64,000 nucleotides of DNA, taken from assembly GCA_965248075.1 (NCBI GenBank), contig CBDFIL010000003.1, positions 2,108,001-2,172,000 of the forward strand. The letters are read 5' to 3'. The notes under the pieces were generated by a model, which searched no databases, had not been told where the DNA came from, and saw only the letters and a program-made list of their open reading frames with translations. Source of the DNA: VXNE01 sp965248075 (lineage in GTDB: Bacteria > Pseudomonadota > Gammaproteobacteria > Pseudomonadales > Azotimanducaceae). Shown piece by piece: positions 14,155-23,263 of this stretch; the stretch's first letter is position 1; every line of letters begins with the position of its first letter. The position numbers and the translations under genes were made by a program.

Positions 14155-16971
14155 ATGACTACCTTTCACCGCCCTATGCCGTTTCTTGCGGCTTCGTTAG
14201 CGGTCATTTTGACCTGCGGCTTACCGAGCCAGGACGCGTTCGCCGAGGCGGCGGACGATGATGAAATCATCGAGGAGATCATCGTCACCGGCATCCGTGG
14301 CAGCCTGCGCCAGTCCATCGACAGGAAACGCATGGCGGATGGCGTCATGGACGCGCTCGTCGCCGAGGACATCGGCAAGTTTCCCGATCAGAACATCGCC
14401 GAGTCGCTGCAACGTGTCCCGGGCGTCGCGATCGACCGGCAGCTAGGCGAAGGTACGAACATCTCGTTGCGCGGCCTCGGTCCGGAATTCGTCCGCGTGG
14501 AGGTCAATGGCCGATCCTCGATTTCGGCCCCGAACCGCATATGGGACGGCAGCGGCCACCGGAACATGACCCGGCGCTTCAACTTCCAGTCCCTGCAGGC
14601 CGAGCTCGTACAGGCGGTGGAAGTGTACAAGACGGCTCAAGCCAACCAGCTCGAGGGCGGGGTCGGCGGAACGGTCAACATCCAGACCCGCCGACCGTTC
14701 GACAACGGCGGACGACGGATTCTCGCCGGCAACGTTTTCGCAACGGACGACAACCTCGCCGACGACAACGGCTACCGGGCCGCGGGAGTGTTCAGCGATA
14801 CGTTCGGCGACGGCAACTTCGGCGTTCTGTTCAGCGTCGCCGCGGACGATCGCGTGGTGCGAACGGATTACTTCGTCGTTCCCGACTACGACCTGAAGTT
14901 TTTCAACAGCGCCGTCGACGAAACCGGCAATCCAATGCAGCCCTGCCCGGTAAGAGATGCTGGCGGCAGGGGGTGCGGGGTCACGACTGGCAACATCACT
15001 CCCGGCGTCCAGATAGGGGATGTCGAAAGGCTCAACGTCAGCTCGGCCTTGCAGTGGCGCCCGAACGACCGAACGGAGGTGGTACTTGACCTGTTGCATT
15101 CGGGCATGGAGCGCGACGTCGCTCGATACGCAATTCCTTATCGCCCCCAGGCGGCGCTCGCGGCCAGGGCCACCGACGTGCATACGACGAGTATGGACCA
15201 AGGGCAAGTCACAACCTATTACCGAACGACCGGCGCACGGCCGCGACCGCGGCCGACCGCTTACATTGTTGACACCGATCAGAACCAGATCGCCCTGAAC
15301 GTGGCTTTCGCGGCCACGGACAAATGGGATCTCAACTTCGATGTATCCCATGCCACAGGGGACCTGGACTTGAACAACCAGAACGTCTACTACGATATCG
15401 TTGGAGGAATCCCCTTGATCTTCGACGCCACGCGCAGCGGAATCCCGGACGTGATTATCGAAGGCGAAGAAGCGCTCCTGGATCCCGCCATGATGTCTTT
15501 CGGGCGCTACATTGAATCCAACCAGTATTCGAGGGACGAGGAAACCCAGTTCCGTGCCGACGCCACGTACAGCTTCGACGATGACACGAGGTTCATCGCA
15601 GGGGTGAGCTACCGCGATCGGCAACGTTCCTGGCAACAGACCAGCTTTGCGATTGGCGCCCGATGGGGCGATTTCGTGGGGGAAACACTGGCGGATGGTT
15701 GGGTCGAATTCTCGAGTCTGCCCGTCGACGACGCCTTCGACGGTCTCCCCGTGAACATTCCGACCGATTGGCTGTCCGCTGATCCCCGTTCGGTGAAACA
15801 GGCCTATGTCATCGAACGTGGGGATGAAATCCCGCAGCAGCGCTACGACGATGCGACCTCCCATAGCTCGGAAGATTTCATGATCGAAGAGACACAGACG
15901 GCCGTTTATCTCATGCTGGAAATGGCTGGTGACATTGGAGATATACCCTGGTCCGGTAACGTCGGTGTGCGCTGGGTGCAGGTCGACCGGGAATCGTCGG
16001 GGCTGGTCCAGGGTATCGCACGAGTCTATTACAGCGAGCAGGCCCAGTTGATCGAGATGGATCTGCTGCCGGCCGCATTCGAGGCGCATCCCAACGATTT
16101 CGCCGAAGTGCTGCCGTCGCTGAACCTCAGGTTCGAGCTGAGCGACGATCTGGTAGGCCGGTTCGGGTGGGGCAAGGCGATGGTCCAGCCTAACTTCACG
16201 GATCTGAATCCGGGAGGCATCAAGCACGACTCCACGCGCCGGATCGTCGAGGGCAATCCCAATCTTGACCCGTACGTCGCCCAGCAACTGGACATCGGGC
16301 TTGAGTGGTATCCGACTGAAGATGCCATCGTTGCGCTGAATCTGTTCGCCAAGGAGATAGATAGCTTCGTCATCAATGATACGATCCTGAGGGAATATAT
16401 CGACCCGAACACAGGGGTAGGAGTACCCGACCCGGAGTATGGCGGTACCGTGCACTTCTTCCACCAGGGTCCGATAAACGGTGACGGCGCTTTCGTCGGG
16501 GGCCTTGAGTTCGCGGTGCAGTATGCCTTCACGAATCTACCCGAGCCCTTCGACGGCCTGGGCGTCATTTTTAACCACACGTGGGTCGATACGGACGCCG
16601 AGTTCGTCAACAGGGCGTGGGGAGCCACGTTCGACGTGCCTGGCCTGTCTCCGAACACCACAAATGCGGTGATCTTCTACGAGAAGTATGGATTCAGTGG
16701 CCGGGTCGCCTGGAACCGCCGCGAGGAATTCCTGTTCCAGATCGCCAGTGCACGTGGCAATCCGGAGTTCACAAAGGATTACTGGCAACTCGATGTCGGA
16801 CTTGGGTACGAGATCAACGACAGGATCTCGCTGCTGCTCGAGGCGATCAACCTGACCGACGAGATCCAGCACCGGTACGTCATCGCCTCCGCTTCGTCGC
16901 CGATCGACTCGATGGTGAACCTGGCGCATACGGGACGTCGCATTCAAGGAGGTGTCCGGTTGAGGTTCTAG
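14155..16971 (+). CDS. TonB-dependent receptor, Xanthomonas/Caulobacter type
   Basis: A protein of 938 residues from ATG 14155, preceded by GGGGAGGAGCACTC. A signal peptide ends near QDAFA. The plug begins EEIIVTGIRGSLRQSIDRKR and continues ALVAEDIGKFPDQNIAESLQ, VPGVAIDRQLGEGTNISLRG and VEVNGRSSISAPN. This is the diagnostic start of the TonB-Xanth-Caul subfamily, associated with uptake of plant- or algal-type oligosaccharides and aromatic conjugates. The barrel ends GGVRLRF with the terminal Phe expected for BAM recognition. A palindrome precedes the gene and a good intrinsic terminator follows, so it is a monocistronic unit. No regulator or glycoside hydrolase is adjacent; the ligand is unknown. 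Confidence 0.9.
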   Translation: MTTFHRPMPFLAASLAVILTCGLPSQDAFAEAADDDEIIEEIIVTGIRGSLRQSIDRKRMADGVMDALVAEDIGKFPDQNIAESLQRVPGVAIDRQLGEGTNISLRGLGPEFVRVEVNGRSSISAPNRIWDGSGHRNMTRRFNFQSLQAELVQAVEVYKTAQANQLEGGVGGTVNIQTRRPFDNGGRRILAGNVFATDDNLADDNGYRAAGVFSDTFGDGNFGVLFSVAADDRVVRTDYFVVPDYDLKFFNSAVDETGNPMQPCPVRDAGGRGCGVTTGNITPGVQIGDVERLNVSSALQWRPNDRTEVVLDLLHSGMERDVARYAIPYRPQAALAARATDVHTTSMDQGQVTTYYRTTGARPRPRPTAYIVDTDQNQIALNVAFAATDKWDLNFDVSHATGDLDLNNQNVYYDIVGGIPLIFDATRSGIPDVIIEGEEALLDPAMMSFGRYIESNQYSRDEETQFRADATYSFDDDTRFIAGVSYRDRQRSWQQTSFAIGARWGDFVGETLADGWVEFSSLPVDDAFDGLPVNIPTDWLSADPRSVKQAYVIERGDEIPQQRYDDATSHSSEDFMIEETQTAVYLMLEMAGDIGDIPWSGNVGVRWVQVDRESSGLVQGIARVYYSEQAQLIEMDLLPAAFEAHPNDFAEVLPSLNLRFELSDDLVGRFGWGKAMVQPNFTDLNPGGIKHDSTRRIVEGNPNLDPYVAQQLDIGLEWYPTEDAIVALNLFAKEIDSFVINDTILREYIDPNTGVGVPDPEYGGTVHFFHQGPINGDGAFVGGLEFAVQYAFTNLPEPFDGLGVIFNHTWVDTDAEFVNRAWGATFDVPGLSPNTTNAVIFYEKYGFSGRVAWNRREEFLFQIASARGNPEFTKDYWQLDVGLGYEINDRISLLLEAINLTDEIQHRYVIASASSPIDSMVNLAHTGRRIQGGVRLRF

Positions 16972-16990
16972 GCTCTCTGGACTTTCAACC

Positions 16991-17024
16991 AAGGGTTCCG
17001 CTGACAGGCGGAACCCTTTCTTTG
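16991..17024 (+). terminator. Rho-independent terminator after TonB receptor
   Basis: AAGGGTTCCGC (16991-17001) pairs perfectly with GCGGAACCCTT (17008-17018), an 11-bp stem followed by TTCTTT. It begins 20 bases after the stop codon at 16971. Confidence 0.85.
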
Positions 17025-17174
17025 CTCGGTACGCCTTCGTCGGCATTGCCGGTGGCACCGGAGTCAGCCGGTGGTGCAGTGTCCCTCGAAACCGCGCGAG
17101 GATAGTTTCTCGCGGGTCGACGCGCGCACCCAAATCACATGGGTGAAAGCGCCCGCCCTTTTGGCTGAACCGCA

Positions 17175-18888
17175 ATGATCCCGACTGGCGAACAGAACCG
17201 GCTACAGGCCGCGGCCGCCAAGGCGGGGTTCAGCTCGGCCACGGCCTACCGTGTCGAGGCCGACCCGCGCCTGCCGTCCGTGAAGGCGAACTAGCGGGGG
17301 CGGCGACGGCCGGACCCACTGGCGGGGAGCTTCGACGAGGAGATCGTGCCGCTGCCGGAGGCGACGCCGGGCATTTGGGCGGTGGCGCTTTACGAGGAAC
17401 TCATGCGCCGGCATCCGGAACTCGATCCCGGCGTTCGGCGCACCCTGGAGCGACGCGTGCGCGAGTGGCGGGCGCTGCACGGCCCCGAACGCGAGCTCAT
17501 GTTCCGTCAGACGCATCCTCCGGGTCAGCTGGGGCTGTCGGACTTCACCGACGCCAACACGCTTGCCGTATCCCTCGCGGGCGTCCCGCTCGACCACCGT
17601 CTATACCACTTCCGACTGGCGTACTCGGGCTTCTCCCACACCCATGTCGTGCTCGGCGGCGAGAGCTTCACGGCGCTGGCCGAGGGGCTCCAGTCCGCGC
17701 TCTGGACGCTCGGCGGGGCGCCGCGGGAGCACCGTAGCGACAGTCTTGGTGAGAAATCTCGGCGGCCTACCGTAACCTCACCGCGGAGCAACGCGAGGAC
17801 GCGACCGAGCGATACGCGGCGCTCTGTGCGCACTACGGCATGGCGCCGACCCGCAACAACCGTGGCGAGTCGCACGAGAACGGTCGGCGGCCTACCGTAA
17901 CCTCACCGCGGAGCAACGCGAGGACGCGACCGAGCGATACGCGGCGCTCTGTGCGCACTACGGCATGGCGCCGACCCGCAACAACCGTGGCGAGTCGCAC
18001 GAGAACGGTGCGATCGAAGGCCCGCACGGCCATCTAAAGCGCACTCAAGGACGCCCTGCTGCTGCGGGGGTCGCGGGACTTCGACGCGCTGGCCGACTAC
18101 CGCGCGTTCGTCGACGACGTGGTCAGCCGACGCAACGCCCGACTGCGCGCGCGCATCGACGCCGAGCGGGCGGTGCTCAACCCCCTGCCGCAGCGACGCA
18201 CGGACGACTTCGACACCATCCGGGTGCGCGTCACGTCCGCTGGCGGCTTCACCGTTCGCCGCTTGTTCTACACCGTGCCAGCGCGTCTGGTCGGACATCA
18301 ACTGACCGTGCGCCTGTACGACGCCCGGCTCGAGGTGTTCCTCGGTATCACGCCGCTGATGACGCTGGCGCGCGGCCGGCCAGGCGCAGGGCGCAACGGC
18401 TATGTGGTCGACTACCGGCACGTCATCCACGCCCTGCGCCGCAAGCCCATGGCGTTGCGCAACCTGATCTACCGGGACGCGTTGTTGCCGCGCGCGGCGT
18501 ACCAGCGCAGGTTCGAGGCGTTACTGGCCGCCAACGGCGAACGCGCAGCCTGCCGCGACACCGTGGCGCTGCTGTCGTTGGCGCATGAACGCGGCTGTGA
18601 AGCCGCCCTGGCACGGCAACTCGAGGTCTGTCTCGATGCCGGCAAGCTGCCGGATGTCGAAACCCTGCGGAGCGCGTTCGCTCCCGAACCGCAGCGCTTG
18701 CCGAGCGTGCGTGTCGAACTCGGATCTCTCGCCGACTACAACGTGCTGTTGCCGGGCTCATCGCCCCCAGAGTGCCCCGAACGCACGGGCCGGGAGCCAC
18801 TCGTGAGTACCGTGGATGCCGCGCAGGTCGACCTCATGCTCACCGAGCTGCGCCTGCCCACCATCAAGGCGGAGGTACAGACGCGCTG
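17175..18888 (+). pseudogene. istA: IS21-family transposase IstA, inactivated
   Basis: The protein can be followed in pieces: EVDYRVEADPRLPS-like start (AYRVEADPRLPSVKAN), a TAG stop at 17292, then LYEELMRRHPELDPGVRRTL, GQLGLSDFTDANTLAVSLAG (DDE strand), FRLAYSGFSHTHVVLGGESF, HYGMAPTRNNRGESHENG, IEGPHGHLK and a C-terminal frame from 18119 to 18889 with RRTDDFDTIRVRVTSAGGFT. These are IstA landmarks. It is destroyed by the in-frame TAG, a frameshift near 17755 and a 125-bp tandem duplication. The partner ATPase gene istB should follow but is absent. Confidence 0.8.
17761..18010. repeat. 125-bp perfect tandem duplication inside istA remnant
   Basis: The unit beginning GGCGGCCTACCGTAACCTCA at 17761 is repeated from 17886. 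The period of 125 is not a multiple of three, so the second copy shifts the frame. The two copies look identical by eye, which implies a recent event. Confidence 0.85.
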
Positions 18889-18889
18889 A

Positions 18890-19157
18890 ACTGGCGTCGA
18901 GCGTCAGGCAGGTGTCAAGAAATAGCTTTACGTTCCGTCCATAGAACTGAACGTCGAGAGCTATCGGCGTCGCGCCGCCGTGGCCGCCGCCGACACCGCA
19001 CGCGGCCGCGTCGCCAAACGCGCTACTGCGACCAATACCGACGTCGCACCCCGACCCGAGCGAGCATCCAAGAGCACCGAACCTCCGCGGAGCGCCAAGG
19101 CGTGAACCATCAACCGCCAACCTTCCCCAGACCACAGCGACATCCGTCGCCCCGCTC
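18890..19157. other. Region without recognisable gene
   Basis: It contains a short Arg/Ala-rich open frame that I cannot assign, and no clear promoter or repeat. It ends at the IS91-like terminus at 19158. Confidence 0.6.
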
Positions 19158-19224
19158 AGCGGATAGGACGAATAACCGCTCGAAACGGGATGGTTGCGAA
19201 GTACGGTTGACTGACGGGGCGGGT
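19158..19224. repeat. IS91-like terminal end, copy 3
   Basis: From AGCGGATAGGACGAATAACC through TGGTTGCGAAGTACGGTTGA to GACGGGGCG this matches the element end at 4999-5062. At 19225 it switches directly into a TonB receptor coding frame. Confidence 0.75.
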
Positions 19225-19226
19225 CC

Positions 19227-19800
19227 GAGAGCATGGTCCGGCTCGGCGGCGGCGACTTTGAGCAGTACTGGCTCAACGGTTACGTCGGCGGCGCGCTCTC
19301 CGACACGGCCGCGGGCCGGCTGACCTTCTGGACGCGCGATCGCGAGGGCTTCGTGGCCAACACCTTCACCGGCAAGCCCGCCAACGACACCGGCGAGTGG
19401 GGCCTCCGGGGCAAGCGCTGCTCGAGCCCACGGACAACGTCGAGGTCACAGCCATCGCCTGCTACTCGGAGATCGAGCGGAGCTGCTGCCTGGCGGAGCA
19501 GATCGACCCGACCGGCCCGTTCGGTATCGCCACGCCCGGATTCCTCGCGGCGCAGGACGCGGCGGGGTACGGCTTCAACAACTTCGACGACAGCGATCTC
19601 AAGGTGGATGGAGACGACCTGGGCGACCACCAGACCGACTCCATGGGAGCGTCCGTGCAGATCGACTGGCGCATGGCCAACGACTACCTCGTGACGTCCA
19701 TCACCGGGTACCAGGACTGGGAGAACGATGTCCTGATATCGGCGGACTCGCTCCGGAACCCGATGCTCACGAGCCAGCAGATGCGTCCGCAGGCGAAACC
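19227..19800 (+). pseudogene. TonB-dependent receptor internal fragment, frameshifted
   Basis: The first frame (to about 19420) reads RLGGGDFEQYWLNGYVGGAL and SDTAAGRLTFWTRDREGFV; the second reads EPTDNVEVTAIACYSEIER and ANDYLVTSITGYQDWENDV. These are beta-strands of a receptor barrel just after the plug. Signal peptide, plug and C-terminal half are all missing. The 5' edge coincides with the IS91-like end, consistent with one-ended insertion or deletion from the element. Confidence 0.7.
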
Positions 19801-20201
19801 TACCGGGAGCATCGATGTTGCCCCGGAGCATCACCATCCTCGAGGCATTGGTCGACTAGCGGCCGACAGGTGTGACTCGCGAGCCCTACGTCGCCATGAT
19901 GCTCGACCAGCTGCGCCGCATGGGCTCCCGACTCAGCAACGCCGAACCGCCGCCGCCGGAAATTCCAGATCCACTGGTTCGACGACCTCGGGGATGCCAG
20001 CAACTGATTGCGCGGCAGCGCCTGATCGAGGCTCAGCACCAATGGCAGCCCGTGTCGCCCCGCTGCGTTCGCCCTCAATATCGTTCGCTCGGTCCGGCAG
20101 GGCGGCTCGTTTCGGCAGCCTTTGTGTCAGGTTTCTATATGTTAAAACTTGACACTCCGGGACAAGAGCGTAGGGTGGCTTCGACTACAGGAGGAGAGCC
20201 G
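19801..20201. other. Region without confident gene
   Basis: Open frames here have no recognisable motif. The segment 20136-20160 (TATATGTTAAAACTTGACAC) is locally AT-rich and probably carries the promoter of the antitoxin-like gene at 20202. Confidence 0.5.
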
Positions 20202-20610
20202 ATGAGCATCGCAGCTGCGGTAAATGAGGCCATCGACCAGGCCCCGACCGGGCGGATATTCGGTTACGAGCTCTTTCGGCAATACCGGGAGGCTCCCGGG
20301 GCGACTCACCGACTCGCGGCGCCGCACGCTGATCAAGTCGATAGAGCGAGCAATCACCCAGGATCTACAGTACCAGCCTGCCCATCCAGCGGAATCCAAG
20401 CACGGACGCTTCCGGAAGACGGCGCATTTAATCCGGATGCGAACCGACCCCGCACGGCTCGGGGCCGGGGGCGCGGTGGCGGTCGAAGATCTCGATGTGG
20501 TGGGTGGTGAGTCCCGGGGGATCCGCGGTGACGATCGTTCCCGCGATGCCGTGTGGAAAATCACTTCGCGAATCCGACCAGACGATGAACGAGGGAAACA
20601 CGATGAATGA
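20202..20610 (+). pseudogene. AbiEi/DUF6088-like winged-helix antitoxin, frameshifted
   Basis: ATG 20202 follows AGGAGGAGAGCC. The start MSIAAAVNEAIDQAPTGRIF and GYELFRQYREAPGA resembles the N-terminal winged helix of AbiEi-type antitoxins (ID-APAG--FGY-----Y--AP-AV). After about 37 residues the match moves to the next frame, LTDSRRRTLIKSIERAITQD and AESKHGRFRKTAHLIR, which runs to 20610. The cognate nucleotidyltransferase toxin is not downstream; a TonB receptor follows instead. Assignment rests on the N-terminal segment only. Confidence 0.4.
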
Positions 20611-22699
20611 GAACGCACCACTACTCAACCGTTTGCGTGCCGTTATCGCCGCGACGATATTTACCGCTTCCGGTGCCGCTAGCGAAGCGGGTGAAGCGGG
20701 TGAAGCAAGTGACGCAAGCGCGAAAGAAACAAGCGTTATCGAGGAGGTCATTGTCACCGCGAGAAAACGCTCGGAGAACGCGATGGATGTCCCGATCTCG
20801 CTCACCGTCCTTGACGAGACCACCATGCGTGACAACAGCGCGAGGAGCATATACGACGTTCTCGAGCTGGCTCCGGGAGTGAATCTTTCCGACGATACTG
20901 CCGGCGGCGCCCAGCGCATCACGATCCGTGGGACATCCACCACGTCAGGGTCGCAGTCGGTGGGCTACTACGTGGACGATACCCCATTTGTCGGTTTGAT
21001 ATTGCCGATAAATCCAGATGTGCGCGCCTTCGATATCGAGCGCATCGAGGTGTTGAGGGGTCCACAGGGCACCATATTCGGCGATGGTTCCATGGGGGGA
21101 ACCGTGCACATCGTGACACGCGATCCCGATCCATCGGCCTTCGGGATGCATGTAGACGCCTTCTACGGGAGCTTTGGTGACAGCGCTACCAAGGGTGGCC
21201 GTGGGATGATCAACATTCCTCTGGTCGAAGACCAACTGGCGTTGCGCATGGTCGGCTTCGACGAGGACCGCGGCGGCTGGCTCGACAACGAAAATGAGGA
21301 TGACGCCAATGACCGTGACGCCAGCGGTTTTCGCGCCAAGTTGGCGTACACACCCAGCGACGATATCAAGATCGTTGCTTCGGCCTGGCTGAACGACAAA
21401 CGCGGCTGGGATGCGGAAGACAGAGCGCCTGACGACGGCATGATACGTCCAGGCGGTGCACTCGGTGAAACGGAATATGATCGATACTCTCTAGCGGCGA
21501 CTATGAGTCTGGGTCCGGGCGAAGCTTTGTATGCCTTCGGAACGACGGAATACCATCACCTTCTCACGATTCCGGCCTTTGCCGGTTTCGTCATTTTCGC
21601 AGACATCGGTATAGAAGTGGAAACCCATGAGCTGCGTTATTCCGGATCGGTGGCAGATCGCTTCACATACACCGCCGGCGTCTATGCGAGAGACGCCGAG
21701 GTTCCCTTCGGCCTGAAGTTCGTTGCGGACGGCATTCCGATTGTCGATACCGTGACCATCCAGAACAACGAAGTCCGCGCTGTTTTCGGCGAAGTCGAGT
21801 ATAGCTTCTCGGATGCCTGGGCCGCTGCCCTGGGATTGCGCTACTCCAAAGAGGAACTCGACAACTTCGATACCCAGACGTTGATCGCCGCGCAAATCGA
21901 TGCTGATTACTTGCTGCCGCGTTTCACCCTCAGCTACCGGCCCACAGACTCCGCCATGTTCTATGCAAGCGTGGCAAAAGGCGCCCGTAGCGCGGTGCCG
22001 AATTTCACGGACGCAATTCACCTCATCGAACTCCTCGAGCTCCCCGTTCCCTACGAGCTGGTTCTGGATGCCGATTCGATCGTGACCTATGAACTGGGTG
22101 TCAAGGCAGTCCTTGCGGAGGGCAACTGGACTATCGAAGCCGCGGTTTACTACAGTGATTGGGAGGACCTGTCGACAACCGTGCCCGTCCCTGGACTGGG
22201 AGGACTGGTACTGCAGGTTAACACCGAAGGCGCGGACATCGCGGGATTCGATCTCTCCACGACCTATGTCGCGGGCAACCTGACCCTGCATGCCGGGATG
22301 AGCTTGGTGGACAGCGAACAGAAAGCGGACGTGCCGAACACCGCGCTGATGAAGGGCGATACCCTGCCCGAGGTTGCCGAATTCATGGCCAGCGCGCACG
22401 CACACTATGACTGGCCGCTTGCCGGTTCGTTCGACGGCTTCAACGGCATGGCGCGGCTGGGCATTCGACATGTCGGCGAGCGCGAGGACCTCACCAGCGT
22501 CGCAAACCTGCCAGGCGATGCAATGACGATGGTCGATGCACGGCTCGGCATCGAAAACGACCGCCTGGGCGTCTACCTTTTCGGCACCAACCTCATGGAT
22601 GAAGATGGCGCCTTGAAAGCCAGAGGAGCGGCCTCGGGCTTCGCAGCCACGCGGCCGGTTCCACGAACTATTGGCATCGAGGTGAGCGTCAGATATTAG
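20603..22699 (+). CDS. TonB-dependent receptor
   Basis: A protein of 698 residues. ATG 20603 is preferred because GAGGG lies seven bases upstream; ATG 20585 is an alternative. An alanine-rich leader contains a short repeat EAGEAGEASDAS before SVIEEVIVTARKRSENAMDV. The plug follows with SARSIYDVLELAPGVNLSDD and FDIERIEVLRGPQGTIFGDG. The barrel includes LRYSKEELDNFDT and FYASVAKGARSAVPNF and ends IGIEVSVRY. The ligand is unknown; the receptor resembles those annotated for vitamin B12, siderophore or aromatic substrates. It is flanked by a broken antitoxin gene and a degraded region, with no obvious terminator. The gene appears intact. Confidence 0.88.
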   Translation: MNENAPLLNRLRAVIAATIFTASGAASEAGEAGEASDASAKETSVIEEVIVTARKRSENAMDVPISLTVLDETTMRDNSARSIYDVLELAPGVNLSDDTAGGAQRITIRGTSTTSGSQSVGYYVDDTPFVGLILPINPDVRAFDIERIEVLRGPQGTIFGDGSMGGTVHIVTRDPDPSAFGMHVDAFYGSFGDSATKGGRGMINIPLVEDQLALRMVGFDEDRGGWLDNENEDDANDRDASGFRAKLAYTPSDDIKIVASAWLNDKRGWDAEDRAPDDGMIRPGGALGETEYDRYSLAATMSLGPGEALYAFGTTEYHHLLTIPAFAGFVIFADIGIEVETHELRYSGSVADRFTYTAGVYARDAEVPFGLKFVADGIPIVDTVTIQNNEVRAVFGEVEYSFSDAWAAALGLRYSKEELDNFDTQTLIAAQIDADYLLPRFTLSYRPTDSAMFYASVAKGARSAVPNFTDAIHLIELLELPVPYELVLDADSIVTYELGVKAVLAEGNWTIEAAVYYSDWEDLSTTVPVPGLGGLVLQVNTEGADIAGFDLSTTYVAGNLTLHAGMSLVDSEQKADVPNTALMKGDTLPEVAEFMASAHAHYDWPLAGSFDGFNGMARLGIRHVGEREDLTSVANLPGDAMTMVDARLGIENDRLGVYLFGTNLMDEDGALKARGAASGFAATRPVPRTIGIEVSVRY

Positions 22700-23263
22700 G
22701 AAACCTCCGATCAAGTCCCTCCCCGGGCTTGATCGGAACGCAAAGCGGGGCAAACAACGACTTGATAGGCAGGTACAGGCTACAGGAAGGTGCCGACATC
22801 CTGCTTGCGGGTACCGGGTTAGCCCGACGTTCAGCGAAACTACTCGACCGTTTGCCGGGGCGTATCCCCGGGCGACATGGGCCGGTCGGTTGGCCCACCT
22901 GGTTGGCGGTTGCGGGGTTCTTCATTGGCATTCCCGGTCTTGGTGGCATTGTAGCGCCCCATAGCCGGTCCGGCCCGCGCTCGCAAGCTCGCTACGCACC
23001 GGCGCGCCTCCGGCCCAGCCACGCCGTCCTTTCATGGAAGCCGCACCGGCGGTCACTTCGTTCCCTTGGCGCGTCTTCCATGAAAGGGGGGGGCCCGACA
23101 AGGGCTAGAGCTCCTGACGGGTATTCCCGCGGCCATCTCCGCGGCCATCATTGCGGTCGTGGCCATGATCATCCTCGCTTCCAACTCGTACCGTTGGCGA
23201 CTCAAGACACCTGGGTCGAGCTCACGTCCAGGGTTTTTCATAACTAATAGGGTGGTAATTGTC
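22700..23263. other. Degraded intergenic region with inverted long repeat
   Basis: A hydrophobic stretch (WLAVAGFFIGIPGLGGI, about 22895-22950) may be the tail of a lost membrane-protein gene. It runs straight into the inverted copy of the long interspersed repeat (22951-23090). No intact gene is visible. GC content falls toward the aminotransferase gene. Confidence 0.55.
22951..23090. repeat. Long interspersed repeat, copy 2 (inverted)
   Basis: It runs from TAGCGCCCCATAGCC to CTTCCATGAAAGG, the reverse complement of the copies at 6876 and 29191. As in those copies, TAG at the repeat edge closes an adjacent reading frame, here on the plus strand. Confidence 0.8.

Noticed and set aside
14443..16464. 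Long minus-strand frame inside the second TonB receptor
   Set aside because: It is a shadow of a clearly coding plus-strand gene with signal peptide, plug, terminal Phe and terminator.
17292..17294. TAG in istA as programmed readthrough or pyrrolysine
   Set aside because: The gene also has a frameshift, a 125-bp duplication and no istB, so simple decay is sufficient.
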